The notes: generated from the sequence alone by a model not told the origin. Positions 10,774 to 22,105 are shown, counted from the stretch's first letter. The stretch is 64,000 bases of DNA from Sepioteuthis lessoniana (GCA_963585895.1 OY757904.1:158171076-158235075), one strand, 5' to 3'. Numbers and translations are program-made.

Positions 10774-12035
10774 AAAAAAAATAGATGATCAAAAACATCA
10801 GAATGATTAACAAAATTCTATGGATACATCATATCTAAATGAAAATAGCGTTCATAATTCATTAGTACTGGATGTATAGACCTTTACTTTCAATAACAGC
10901 TTGACACCTTTTGCTACACAAGCAAATTAATGTCTTGCATTCATCAACAGATATTTTCTCCAAGTCTCCTTTCAAATTAGTCCATAGTTATTCGACGTTT
11001 CTTGGATTCTTTTCCTTAGCTCTTTCGTTAAGTAACTTACAAACATTCTCAATACAATTCATGTCTGGACTTTGAGCTGGTCACTCCATAATAGTAACAT
11101 CCTCCTCAGAAAGAAATATCATGAACAGACTTTACTGTGTGAAATAGAGCGTTATCTTGCTTAAATACAGCTGGTTGATTAATTGCAGTTCTCAAATTAG
11201 GTACATGTTTCTTTAAAATTTCTTTGTATACAGTTGCATTAATTTTACCATGTATCCTGACAAGAGGTCCTGTACCAGCAACAGAAATCATGCTAAACAC
11301 CATCACACTTCATCCTCCAAATTTATCACTGCTCTTAGTGAACTGAGGTGAATATTGTTCCATAGGTCTGCATCAAACGAACCTTCTCCCATCACAACTG
11401 AACAGGTTAAAATTGGATTAATTGCTGAAATGAACACAACCCCACTGTTCTTCAATCCATATGATGTGTTCAGTGGCAAATTGGCTCATTTTGTTCTTTT
11501 TAGTAAATGTAAGGCTTTATCGAAGTACTCAACTATTCAAATTTATTTCATTAAGTCTTCAGAAAATATTGTGCCTTGATATTTTAATGCCAAGGTTAGC
11601 ATTAGCTCTTTTAAAGATAGTGGTTGCTGTTGCAAATTGATCCTTTTTTGATTCATCACCACTCCATCCGTCTTCACTTACAGTAACTTTCCTAGGCTGC
11701 CCAGGTGGTTTCTTTGCTTCACATGACCCAGTTTCTTCAAGTTTTCTTAAAATACTATGAATAACACTTTTAGATTTCTCCACAGTCTTTGAAATATCCC
11801 CAATCGAGAGTTTATCTTCATTATGTAACTTGACTATCAGTTTTCTAAGTTCCAATGATGTTACAGATTTTTTTTTGCAATGTTTACAATACAACAGCTG
11901 GTGAAGAGCCAGAGTAATTTAGGAAAATACTCTATTTTATATTCTTACCCCTCCCAAATTTTTTTAATAATACGAAATAGTTATTAAATTTTACGGATTC
12001 ATTTAAAAATTCTGTTTTTGATCTATTTTTTCGAA
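10774..12035 (-). mobile_element. Decayed Tc1-like transposon
   Basis: About 1.26 kb, the usual Tc1 size. Terminal inverted repeats resemble each other: 'aaatagatgatcaaaaaca' near 10777 against the reverse of 'tgtttttgatctatttttt' near 12013-12031. The minus-strand N-terminus (11559-11894) has a paired helix-turn-helix pattern (LRKLIVKLHNEDKLSIGDIS, then VIHSILRKLEETGS). The catalytic half (11020-11306) has QDNALFHT with the second Asp and QSPDMNCIENV with the terminal acidic residue of a DD34E-type site. The first catalytic segment cannot be read in one frame. Stops and shifts make it inactive. It directly adjoins the 3' tail of the RTE at 12,054. Confidence 0.85.
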
Positions 12036-12053
12036 TATTATATAATTATTCTT

Positions 12054-15000
12054 ATCATCATCATCATCATCATATCGTGCTGGCTGCACGGATATCCCTT
12101 ACCCTCTCTCGCCACTCCTCCCTATCGTTCATCGCCCTAGGTAGGTCTTCAGGACAACAACCTGTATCCTCACATAGCTGCTGAATGTACGTTCGTGCTG
12201 GTCGTCCTACTTTTGTGCGGCCGTGTGTGGGGATCCATAAGAGTACATCTCTTATGAGTTCATCTCTGCTTCTCCAGCAATGTCCTGCATGTCTGGTTCG
12301 CCTAACTTGAATAGTTTTCGTGATAGGGGGCAGGTGGCCGTACAGTTGGTGTCTTGTGGGGTGTTGCTGCCAGGACTTGTTCAGGATTGCACGCAGCATT
12401 CTTGTGTAATTGCCATCTAGTTTCTTCTCCAGCCGTTTTGTTAGCGTCCATGTAGTGCATCCATATAGCAGTATCGATGTGACCGCTGCCTGGAAGAAAC
12501 TGCGTTTCATTTTATCGGTTAGGTCTGATTTCCATATAGTCGATAGCCTATTGATAGCTGTCCATGCTTTCGTTAACCTCGTTTCGATGTCCTTTTCGGT
12601 TGATTCGACGCTGCTTCCTAGGTACGTGAATTTGTCTACTAGTTTAAGAGGGGTTCCTTCTAGAGTGGAGATGTCCCCCGTTTGGTTATAGCACATATAT
12701 TCCGTTTTGTGTGCATTAACATGGAGGCCTATGCTTGCTGCTACTCGTTCCAAGCTATGCAGAAGTGTTTCGGCTTGGTCAGGTGTATTTGCCAGTATCG
12801 CTATGTCATCGGCGTAGTCGGCGTCGGTAATTGTTGTTGCGGGGTATCTTCTGCTTCTTTTCTTCGTCAGTTCGAAGCCATTCTCTTTGATTTTGTCAAT
12901 CGATGTTCTAAGTACGTAGTCTAGACAAATGATAAAGAGATACGGAGCCAGCGTGTCCCCTTGTAGTACTCCTGCTACAATGTCGAAGTATTCTGTGTCT
13001 CCATCTGGTGATCGTACTTTTACTTTAGTGTTTCTATAGAGAATCGTTATTGCCGCTACGGTTTCTTTAGGTATGCCGTACGCTAGTAGGATTTGTTCCA
13101 TCTTTCCTCTGTGAATGGAGTCGAAAGCCTTGGTAAAGTCGACAAATATTAATGTCGCTTGTAGGTTCTTTGCCCGTACACCTTCAAGGATTCTGCGGAT
13201 GGTTAGTATTTGTGAGGTCGTAGATCTATTTCTTCGGAAGCCATTTTGGTTTTTTCTAAGTATGTTGTCGATTTTGGGTTCTATTCGATTTCGTAGTAGG
13301 GCATTGTAGATTTTGGCAGCTATGGATGTAAGTGTTATGCCTCGGTAGTTTTTGGCTAATCCGAGGTCCCCCTTTTTAGGGAAGGGGAGTATGCATCCCT
13401 TCGTCCATCTATCTATCGGATTTTGATTGTATACTGCGTTGCAGTGTCGGAGCAGTATGTCGTCGAATTGTCTGGTCTTCCATACTTCCGGGGGAATTTC
13501 GTCCAGTCCTGCAGCTTTCCTATTTTTAATTTTTCTGAGAACCGAGTCGAGTTCTTCTTGTGTGAACGGTCCAAGTTTAATGTCTAATTGTTTGCTAATT
13601 ATTCTGGTGATTGGTTCATGCGTTATTTTTGGTGGGTTTCCTAGTAAGTTTTCGAAGTGCTGTTTCCACAGTTTTATTCTTTCTTGTTGGTTTGCTGCTT
13701 TAAGTTTTGCTTTGGCTGTGTTCTTTCTTCTGCTCACTTCGTTTATTGTTTGCCAGGCAATTCTAGATTGTCTATCTTCTACCGAGTCTCTAATCTTATC
13801 TATCTGATTTTGAATGTATTCTGTCTGTTCCTTTATATATATGCCTGCTAATTGATATTGTGCCGTTTTTAGTTTTAAGGCATTTGTGTTTGTTGGGTTT
13901 TTTCGATTGTTTTTGGAGGCTGTTTTCACTAGTGTACGTTTTTCTCTCACCGCTAAGGTTTCCCATGGGACTCTATATTTAGTTTTAATTTTTGTTGGAA
14001 TGTATTTTGCTGCTGCCTCAACGTGTGCATTGAAGAAATTTTCGTATTTGTCGTTTGGTGTACTTTTTTCCGTCTTTTCTTGTAGTGTTTCGAATCTGTT
14101 TCTTAATTCTAATACGTATTTATCTCTGACATCTTTGTTGTTTAATAGGGCCCAGTCATAGTGTTTGGTGGTCGCTGTTCGTTTGTCGTTTTTTCGTAGG
14201 CTTAACCGTATTTTCGCTGTGACTATTCGGTGATCGGTGGACACACCCTCAAAAGAGGAGTATGCCTCGCAATTCAATGCACTATTCTTCCATTTCTTGT
14301 TTATAAGGACGTAGTCTATCTGAGCTTTAGTATTGTTTGCGTACGTGTATGTCCATAGTTTGCCCTCTCTTTTTTGGTAGTTTGTATTGAGGCATGCTAA
14401 TCTATTTTCTATCATGAAATCTGTTAGATGTTGCCCATTTCTATTTGACGTGTTGTGGAGGCTGTATTTGTTGTTTCCGTTTTTCCCGATTTGTGCATTC
14501 ATGTCTCCGCCAATGACTAACATGTTGTGTTTCGGGATGCTACGCACTAATGAGGATAACTCATTGTAGAAGGTGACTATTTCAGTTTCTTCACTAACAT
14601 TGGTGGGGCTGTAGCATGAGACGATTGTTGCTCTGGGGTTTCCGTTAAATGTAGCTACCATCATTCTAGGTTGTATTTTCTCTATGCTATTAAGCGTTTT
14701 TAGAGCTCTAGGTCCTATAAGCAATCCTACCCCTCCCACTGCGGCGTTGACAGAGTTTTTCCATGCGGATACAGTGGCGAGCGACCATCCATTGCCAGTT
14801 TCGTGATATTTGATATCTTCTGTGTGCGTGTATCTGTGTTCTTGTATGCATATTATGTCTATTTTATGTTCTTCGGCTGATGCGATTAGCTCTGGGAGTT
14901 GTCCTATTCTATTTAAGGTTCTTACGTTAAATGTGGCTATTTGTAGTGTTTGCTTGCATTTTAGTAGTTTTGATTGTTTGAGCTCTGTAGCTGATTTTTC

Positions 15001-15300
15001 GAACACCAAGGCCAGGGCTCCAACCTCAGCAGGACGCGCCCCTTTTTTACCCGCGCGAAGAGCGATGCAGTTTGTGTAAGTGGTTTGAGTGTGGGTCATG
15101 GTTATCTTTCGATGGCTGTTTTATTCTCTTCTATAGAAGCCACTCTTATAGAGGAGCAGCAGTAGTTCCCCGATCGAACTGTCGATCCTGAGCGAAAAGT
15201 CGTCAAACTCACGTCCAGGACCCATTTGGGTATTGAGTTTGGTCGTCCATTGGTTTATTCAAATACCTTAACGTACATCATGCTGCTTCCCATGTGTACA
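12054..15300 (-). mobile_element. RTE-type non-LTR retrotransposon, near full length
   Basis: About 3.2 kb, the usual RTE length. The 3' end is a (TCA)n run at 12054-12073, i.e. a (TGA)n tail in element orientation, a hallmark of RTE-clade elements. The 5' leader of about 190 bases (15100-15292) ends at a 'catgctgcttcccat' block also found at the 5' ends of the copies at 21.07 kb and 35.6 kb, which supports it as the true start. Beyond it lies A/G-rich low-complexity DNA. The element has no LTRs. It sits against a Tc1 fossil on one side and a large palindrome on the other. Confidence 0.9.
12070..15099 (-). CDS. RTE endonuclease/reverse transcriptase, intact frame
   Basis: 1009 residues without a stop. 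It would nick target DNA and copy its own RNA at the nick (target-primed reverse transcription). Residues about 50-295 form an apurinic-type endonuclease: FNVRTLN at 57-63, IQEHRYT with the catalytic Glu at 87, GGDMNAQIG with Asp 199 and Asn 201, and STDHRI with Asp 289/His 290. Residues about 530-800 are the reverse transcriptase: VDFTKAFDS near 652-660, AGVLQGDTLAP, and YADDIAIL near 759 holding the catalytic Asp pair. The C-terminus has YGCTTWTLTKRLEKKLDG and then a conserved tail ending in the (GAT)n repeat, which supplies the stop. The Met chosen follows the shared leader and matches MTHTQTT in the 21 kb copy. All catalytic motifs are present, so activity is possible but unproven. Related host annotations are sometimes named 'craniofacial development protein 2-like'. 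Confidence 0.92.
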   Translation of the reverse strand: MTHTQTTYTNCIALRAGKKGARPAEVGALALVFEKSATELKQSKLLKCKQTLQIATFNVRTLNRIGQLPELIASAEEHKIDIICIQEHRYTHTEDIKYHETGNGWSLATVSAWKNSVNAAVGGVGLLIGPRALKTLNSIEKIQPRMMVATFNGNPRATIVSCYSPTNVSEETEIVTFYNELSSLVRSIPKHNMLVIGGDMNAQIGKNGNNKYSLHNTSNRNGQHLTDFMIENRLACLNTNYQKREGKLWTYTYANNTKAQIDYVLINKKWKNSALNCEAYSSFEGVSTDHRIVTAKIRLSLRKNDKRTATTKHYDWALLNNKDVRDKYVLELRNRFETLQEKTEKSTPNDKYENFFNAHVEAAAKYIPTKIKTKYRVPWETLAVREKRTLVKTASKNNRKNPTNTNALKLKTAQYQLAGIYIKEQTEYIQNQIDKIRDSVEDRQSRIAWQTINEVSRRKNTAKAKLKAANQQERIKLWKQHFENLLGNPPKITHEPITRIISKQLDIKLGPFTQEELDSVLRKIKNRKAAGLDEIPPEVWKTRQFDDILLRHCNAVYNQNPIDRWTKGCILPFPKKGDLGLAKNYRGITLTSIAAKIYNALLRNRIEPKIDNILRKNQNGFRRNRSTTSQILTIRRILEGVRAKNLQATLIFVDFTKAFDSIHRGKMEQILLAYGIPKETVAAITILYRNTKVKVRSPDGDTEYFDIVAGVLQGDTLAPYLFIICLDYVLRTSIDKIKENGFELTKKRSRRYPATTITDADYADDIAILANTPDQAETLLHSLERVAASIGLHVNAHKTEYMCYNQTGDISTLEGTPLKLVDKFTYLGSSVESTEKDIETRLTKAWTAINRLSTIWKSDLTDKMKRSFFQAAVTSILLYGCTTWTLTKRLEKKLDGNYTRMLRAILNKSWQQHPTRHQLYGHLPPITKTIQVRRTRHAGHCWRSRDELIRDVLLWIPTHGRTKVGRPARTYIQQLCEDTGCCPEDLPRAMNDREEWRERVRDIRAASTI

Positions 15301-15540
15301 TAATAAAATAAATAAAAAAAAAAAAGGGGGGGGGGATTTGTTTTAAGTTTTAACTTAGTTAAAGTCCAACATTAAGGTACTTTCTTATGACTTTCACTAG
15401 TACTGACTTATGCTTTTTTGCTGTATTGGGACTTTTCCAAGGGTTTTTCATTCTTTTTTTTTTTTTTTTTTTTTTCTCCATCCTACAGTTGGGGACCTAG
15501 CAGGCTTCAGGAATTATAGAGCTCTGTGTTAGCATTAGGC
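15301..15540. other. Low-complexity A, G and T runs
   Basis: A poly-A run, then a poly-G run near 15325-15335, and a poly-T run near 15452-15476. No feature can be supported. Confidence 0.6.
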
Positions 15541-16347
15541 GTTCTAGGCTTTTTCTTTTAAACTACTGTTAGGGCTTTCTTTACGAATTTTTAAATTATT
15601 CGATAGAAGATATTTAAAAACATTCTGCCTTGTTCGCTGACATGTGGATAGGCTTAATATCAAATTGGCTTTATAGTAGAGTAAGCGTGCCCTTACATTT
15701 AAAACGCATAGATTAAGCATTATTTTACAAACAAAATACAGCATAACATTTTGTAAAATTCAGCATTTTAAATTGGAATTAAAGACATACTGACCAATAT
15801 TGACATATTTCTTCCACTTGGCTCCTGAGTTCAAATGCTTCTTCTTCGTTTGGACTTTTATTTACTACTGATATTTTAGGTAGCTTTGGGGGCGGTCTAG
15901 TGGGGTGAAGGGGACAATTCGTTTTTGTTGGGTTTTTTTTTTTTTTTTTTAAAAACCCAACAAAAACGAATTGTCCCCTTCACCCCACTAGACCGCCCCC
16001 AAAGCTACCTAAAATATCAGTAGTAAATAAAAGTCCAAACGAAGAAGACGCATTTGAACTCAGGAGCCAAGTGGAAGAAATATGTCAATATTGGTCAGTA
16101 TGTCTTTAATTCCAATTTAAAATGCTGAATTTTACAAAATGTTATGCTGTATTTTGTTTGTAAAATAATGCTTAAACTATGCGTTTTAAATGTAAGGGCA
16201 CGCTTACTCTACTATAAAGCCAATTTGATATTAAGCCTATCCACATGTCAACGAACAAGGCAGAATGTTTTTAAATATCTTCTATCGAATAATTTAAAAA
16301 TTCGTAAAGAAAGCCCTAACAGTAGTTTAGAAGAAAAAGCCTAGAAT
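15541..16347. repeat. Large near-perfect palindrome (about 390-base arms)
   Basis: The left arm (about 15541-15930) and right arm (about 15952-16347) are reverse complements. They differ at only a handful of sites, e.g. 'cttcttcttcgtttgg' against 'gtcttcttcgtttgg', and single changes in the facing 66-codon open frames at 15544-15744 (-) and 16144-16344 (+). The centre is a poly-T run flanked by 'aacccaacaaaaacg' and its complement. The facing frames have no recognised domain. It may be a foldback repeat, a recent inverted duplication or an assembly artefact. Confidence 0.9.
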
Positions 16348-16349
16348 GC

Positions 16350-17057
16350 TACCACAGCCCCCCCCTCGGAAAGGGAAAAAGGAAAAAAAAAAAAAAAAAT
16401 TATTCTTATAACTTTATCAAAATAAGTTTATTGAGCTTTATATTTTGGAATTATATATTTTAACTTCACATCCTTATTTTTCCTTGATAAAATGTTCTAC
16501 GAAGCTTTAAAATAAAAAGATGTTTCACATTTAGACTTTTTCCTAATATCATTCTGATCTTTATGCTCGCTAGTGTATACAAGTAGAGAAGAAAAAGGCC
16601 CCAGGCAAACAACAAAGCTGTGAAGGCAACCCTTTGAGAAGTTAACTCCAAAATTAAAATTAGAGAAGGAAGCTCCAGCAAACCTCAATTGACTTGTTGG
16701 TATTCTTTGATGGGGAAAATCTAAGAGAAGGTACTCTAAACTAAAACCTACAGGTTGCATAGTCACCAATTATTTTGCTAAGCTTATCACTGGACTGTAA
16801 CTATGTAGACCCATAGAATAGAATAAGTGTTTTGTAAAAGCTTATGACACTATAATACAACAATGTACAGATGTCTTACTAGATTATCATCTTACACATC
16901 TTGTATATTTTCACAAATTGAATTATTAATCAAGATGTTTAAGTTGTGATTTTGGTGGTAAAGACAATTATCATCTGTCAAGATGTGTTCATCATCATAT
17001 ATATAAAAGAAAATGCACAAAACATGAAAAAACACAAAGTCTTCAGAGATTGATGAA
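16350..17057. other. AT-rich stretch without recognised features
   Basis: Starts with poly-C and poly-A runs bordering the palindrome. No protein similarity is visible on either strand. Confidence 0.5.
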
Positions 17058-17125
17058 GTATTTGCCAATATTAAATGTTTCAGTTTTTTTAAATATAAAA
17101 ACATTAGACCTTCATCAGGGTGTTT
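17058..17125 (-). repeat. Dispersed hammerhead-like terminal motif
   Basis: On the minus strand the block reads 'ccctgatgaaggtctaat', about 20 bases, then 'ctgaaacatttaatattgg'. The same arrangement recurs at 60853-60920, downstream of a Penelope-like element. CTGATGA and GAAAC around a weak hairpin is the hammerhead ribozyme core layout. Here stem II is poor and the match decayed, so catalysis is unlikely. Confidence 0.45.
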
Positions 17126-17137
17126 ATTTCTAATTTT

Positions 17138-17173
<36 letters not shown>

Positions 17174-18175
17174 ATTATCTCAAGTCAAATGGACCAATGG
17201 TCTCTGCTTGATGATTAGAGATTTTGTTCTAATTGCTCACACATTGTTTTAGAGTTACCTGTGAGACTTTGATGCACCTTGGAAAATAATCAAAGATGGA
17301 CAGACACTGTGTAATGGTTAGCAGGTATACACAACTGAATGGGTTTGTGCATTGTGTTACTATTATATCTTATAAATTATATAAATGAGTCATACACCCA
17401 TTTCATGCAGGGTTTTTGGCAAAACATCACAATCCCCAGGTATATCAATCCACCCACCCTAATCCTGATTTGATATCCTCTGACTCCAGTTTATCCCAAA
17501 GCTAAATTTGATATTGAAATGTAGATTTCCGATTACAGAGACATCTGTTACCAATCCCAAAAAAGGATATTGAAAATTGGAAAAGAAGCTGATATAAGTG
17601 TGTGAGATTTCAATGAGGAGTAATTCTAATATCTTAAGGTGTCATAGCCAGAAGTTGCCTATTTTTTCATTAATTTTAAATTTCTAGATGTTTTCCAAAT
17701 TAATTCATAAAATGCTCATCCCATAAACAAAAGTTGTAAATTCACTGGTACTAAAAATATTTGAAAACAATATAAGGCCAAGGATATTGAATTTTAATCA
17801 AATGTGATCAACAAATAAAAATTTGGTTGTTGTCAAACATTTTTAATGCTTTTACATATCTTCATTTTTTGTTGTAAAAATATTTGTAAAGATATTTCAA
17901 CAAAAAGTTAACTTGATGTCAGTAGAAGAGCTGCTCTCCTAATAATAAACTTAGTAACTTTTTGGGGTTTGTAAATCCAAATGATCCTCTAATTATATAA
18001 TAATAAAGGTATTTATATTGTTACTCTACTTTATTCATGAAACAACTTTGTTGATATTGATTTACTTATTATTTCAAAGAAAAATATTTGTCCTTATATT
18101 GAATAGCAGGTAAAATCTATGTTTATTTTAACTTATGTAAGTTTACTATACTGTCTAAATATTTATATGCTTGGT
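17126..18175. other. AT-rich stretch with an (AT)n tract
   Basis: An (AT)n run at 17141-17170 and otherwise unassigned sequence. Confidence 0.5.
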
Positions 18176-18900
18176 TGATTGATTTTAATGGCATATCAAC
18201 TTATCTAGGGTTATTTTATGCCAAAAGTTCAGGGAATTGCATACATATTATATTTATATTTACATTTTTTGGTAGTTGTTTTAAAGTTTTTATTCACTGT
18301 TATATATTAAGTATTCCTATCTAATACAAATAATTTGCACATAGTTGTATGATTTCAACTATTCCTATCTAATACAAATAATTTGCACATAGTTGTATGA
18401 TTTCAAGTATTCCTATCCAATACAAATAATTTGCACACAGTTATATGATTTCAAGTATTTCTATCTGACACTAATAATTTATACAAAATTTTATGGTTTC
18501 AAGTAATTATTTCTATTTGATGATATTTATTTGTTTGCACAATCATATGATTTCAATTAATTAGGATAATACTTATCAAATAACTATAGTCTCAAGTAAC
18601 TGTTCTTGATACAAATAATGTACACTTATATGGTATCAAGTATTCCTATCTAATACAAATAATTTTTAAACAGATCTATTTAACCTATAGATGGGACTCT
18701 AACAGATACTACCACTATGGGCCAGAGTGGAACTAAGAGTAATGGCAAAAAAGGTGTGATTCCACACTCCCCAGAGCTAGAGAACTAGAACTTCACCACC
18801 AGATGCAGTTTAGCGTCACACCCAAGATACCCAACTTTTAAAAATTATTTAAGAGTAGAGAGAAGTCTTACCCCTCTACAAAGGATGTATTTGTCTCATT
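18176..18900 (-). repeat. Composite minisatellite repeat, copy 1
   Basis: Three parts in a fixed order on the plus strand. (1) A 45-base block, 'ttttaatggcatatcaactt' to 'ttattttatgccaaa', equals the tail of SINE family B reversed. (2) About eight imperfect ~48-base units lie at 18300-18660, with core 'tattcctatctaatacaaat'. (3) A ~230-base module starts 'cctatagatgggactctaac' and includes 'ccaccagatgcagtttagcg'. The same order recurs at 20.8-24.1, 26.1-26.4 and 28.9-29.4 kb, and inverted at 39.65-40.84 kb. Strand is given in the SINE B sense. Confidence 0.75.
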
Positions 18901-19057
18901 ATAAGTCCCACTGTTAGGGCTGTAAATATTGAAAATTTGAACAAGGATGTCTTTACATTAGGTCTACAACTTGCATGAATATCTCTGTAGATTACTGTCT
19001 TCTTGCACAAGAGTTCAAAACAAAAAACAACAAAAAAAAAATTTTAAACTTACTACA

Positions 19058-19062
<5 letters not shown>
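18901..19062. other. Unassigned AT-rich spacer
   Basis: No recognisable feature between the composite repeat and the (TC)n tract. Confidence 0.4.

Positions 19063-19098
<36 letters not shown>
19063..19098 (+). repeat. (TC)n microsatellite
   Basis: Pure TC dinucleotide run of about 18 units, giving spurious Ser-Leu open frames. Confidence 0.95.
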
Positions 19099-19099
<1 letters not shown>

Positions 19100-19102
<3 letters not shown>

Positions 19103-20585
19103 TATATACACACATATTATCCAACTGAAAATTATTCTCATACTAATTCTTGATCAATCAAACTATGGAAGAGACTTGAAATTATGATTGTTAGTGACAT
19201 AGGGAGACATGTTTCAATAGACAACTGCTTCTTAGAATTTTATTCATCCACTTTACCAGTGTAAATCCAGAGACAGCCAATTTTCATTTAAAAGTTGGAC
19301 TGAACTGCTAGAAATACACACCGAACATAGTAGCATAAAACCTATTATACAGTTAAGAACAAGATTTATCTATAGGTCCATCAATTCGATTACTAACGTA
19401 TTCTATGGGAATTATCAACATATTCATTTCTAGAAATATATGGATTTAATTTGAATACCTTTAAAATGTTTATAAAGCATCCTTATTTTTTCCAATCCAT
19501 TTACTTACTGATGATTTCCAGGGCTACAAATGTGTTTTCAGAATTAGTTTGGTTAGGACTTATGCTCAGATATTTTGAGTAGGCCTCCTCAAGACAAGTA
19601 AAGTGAATCTATACAAGTGGCCAATTTTAGGCACTGTGAGGCCCTGTGAATATTTTGTTTGATATGGTCAATTTTGGGGCCATTTTGAGATTATATAACC
19701 TCTACATTCATAAAAACATTTACCCAACCCCTTCCCCATAGGCAGGATGTGACACAAGGTCAATTTTTAAACAAAGTACAAATGGTTTGAATTCAGAATT
19801 TTCCTTCTCCTAGACTGGTTGCATAACCAAGACTAAAGAACCCAACTGCCCTACTGTTTATCCATAACTAACTGAGGGGGAAAACAGATGGATTCATGCC
19901 CTTAACAAGGTTATTTTGAATACTTGGTTAAGAGGGGAGTATCTGTAATCATGAAAATTTTATTAAATATATTACAAAAAAGTTAAAATAAAAAGAATTA
20001 ATTTACATATCTATGCATCATTCTTATTTCTTATTAAATCTTATACCCTTCAAAATAATATCTATTTTCATCTGCAGATTTTTAAAATAACCATTGGATT
20101 TCCATGGGTATTAATACTGATATTGGCAGCAATGCCAATCCAAGAATTTATCCCTTCCTCATGAAAGTGAAATATATAATGTCAAGTTTAATGTAGGGAT
20201 TCTGATTCATATTGATTCACATACTTCTACACATCCCCATTAAGTTATAATGAAGAGGTGAAGCCTAGAGAATTATTACAGCCAGGAGGTTAGCCTTAGA
20301 CTTATTAGCAGCATTTATCACTATTATATATGGGTTTAAGATAGTCATTATCAAAAGAAAAAGGACATGATCTTATTTAAGTTTAGGATAATTATTCATA
20401 TTAAAAGCATCTTTTATTAGTTTTCATCATTTATTTTCAATAGGTTATTGCCTTTTTTTACAGAAGTTAGTTTTGGATTCATTTGGGGAATCTCAATCAC
20501 CCTTGAAAACCACTAAAAATTTAAGATATTTTGAACAGATGTTTAATCAAATATTCGATTTTATTATTTCCAAGACTCAGAGGGT
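19100..20585. other. AT-rich stretch without recognised features
   Basis: A weak resemblance to the SINE B middle block lies near 19845-19925. Otherwise nothing is recognisable. Confidence 0.45.
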
Positions 20586-20587
20586 TT

Positions 20588-20828
20588 GATTGGTTTCTTT
20601 GTTTAATGACATATCAACCGTCATGGGTTATTTGATGCCAAAGCCATCCTTATTAAAGAACAGCAGTGATACTATTTAACCCATAGCTTGGGGGGGTGAT
20701 AAGGGAGTTCATACTTTTCTCGAGGGTATTAGTCCCAAAGTGAATAAAATAGCATGACTGGAGTTTAAATTTGTTGCCTTTAAGGCTGCAGTTCAGTACT
20801 TTAATCATCACACTATGGAGACTCCCCC
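20588..20828 (-). repeat. SINE family B, copy 4, full length
   Basis: Minus strand. Tail block reversed at the left (tttaatgacatatcaacc), the body 'actatttaacccatagcttg', and the A-box head reversed at the right (tcatcacactatggagactc). Retains all parts of the family. Confidence 0.8.
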
Positions 20829-21064
20829 GCCTCAGAGGGTTTGTGGTTTTATTTTTTTAATGGCACATCAACTCCTTATGAGTTATTTAATGCCAAAATT
20901 TGATTCATTTCTAAATATTTGATTATAATCATAACTATATTTTCAATATTCCATTGCATTCTTTTTTGTTTATGATTATTTACACACAGTAATATAGTTT
21001 CAAGTATTCATATCTAATACAAATAATTTATACATAGTTGTAGGCTTTCTTCCTTTTTTTTATA

Positions 21065-21975
21065 TCGAAAGCCATGGGAAGCAGCATGGTGGACACAAAG
21101 GCAAGAGGATAAACCCTCTGACTGCTCAATGCGATGCCTAACCTGGTCCTGGACATATGAATCCTATGGATCAACGGTCAGGATTGATTAGTTCTATCAG
21201 GGAACTATTGTTGCTCATCTATAAAGGTGGCATCTATGGATGAGAATAAAAACAGCCATCGAAAGATAACCATGACCCACACTCAAACCACTTGTCCAAA
21301 CCGCACCGCTCTTCGCACAGGTAAAAAAGGGGGCGCGTCCTGCTGAGGTTGGAGCCCTGGCCTCAGTGTTCGAAAAATCAGCTACAGAGCTCAATCAAAA
21401 CAATACAAATAGCAACTTTCAACGTTAGAACCTTAAATAAAATAGGACAATTACTGGAGCTGACTGCATTGGCCAAAGAACATGACATAGATATAATATG
21501 CATTCAAGAGCACAGATACACACATAGCGAGGATATTAAGTATCATGATTCTGGTAATGGATGGACACTAACCACTGCATCAGCAAGGGAAAATTCTGTC
21601 AAGGCCATGATAGGAGGTGTAGGTATGCTTATAGGACCACAAGCCCTAAAATCACTAAATAGCATAGAGAAAATACAATTGAGGATGATAGTAGCCATTT
21701 CAATGGCAACTCCAGAGCAACAATCATCTCCTGCTACAGCCCTACCAATGTTAGTGAAGAAACTGAACTCATCACCTTCTATGATGAGTTATCCTCTCTT
21801 GTTCGCAGCATCCTGAAACACAACATTCTCATCATTGGTGGAGACATAAATGCCCAAATTGGCAAAAACCGAAACCACAAATTCAGCCTATACAACTCTT
21901 CAAACAGAAATGGACAATATCTAACAGATTTCACAATAGAAAATAGATTAACATGCCTCAATACAAAAAAAATCT
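21065..21975 (+). pseudogene. RTE copy, 5' half only (leader and endonuclease)
   Basis: Begins with the shared 5' leader block 'catgggaagcagcatggtgg' and MTHTQTT-like start (21270). A frameshift follows near 21330, and the endonuclease then reads ATFNVRTLNKIGQL and IICIQEHRYTHSEDIKYHD from 21349. A second frameshift lies near 21700, after which GGDINAQIGK continues in another frame. The copy stops after NRLTCLNT near 21963-21975, at an A-rich run. The whole reverse transcriptase and the 3' tail are missing. Loss of the 3' end is the reverse of normal LINE truncation, so a later deletion or recombination is likely. Confidence 0.85.
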
Positions 21976-22105
21976 AAAACTGATAATTTATACCCAATTA
22001 TATGGTTTCAACAATTTCTTTTTAGTAATCATTTGTTTGCACACAGTTATATGGTTCCAAGTAATTATTCTTAATACAAATAATTTTCACACAGTTATAT
22101 GGTTC

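Noticed and set aside
12410-12924. Plus-strand open frames of 80-93 codons
   Set aside because: They are antisense shadows of the RTE protein; the same shadows appear in the 30-32 kb copy.
12070-15099. Host 'craniofacial development protein 2' gene
   Set aside because: Endonuclease plus reverse transcriptase in one frame with a (GAT)n tail and several dispersed copies is an RTE retrotransposon.
15544-16344. Two facing 66-codon frames as a gene pair
   Set aside because: They are mirror images created by the palindrome; one open frame in a repeat arm is enough to explain both.
18300-18660. Regular ~48-base repeats resembling a CRISPR array
   Set aside because: Whole units are repeated with no unique spacers, units diverge gradually, and no cas-like genes exist in this eukaryotic context.
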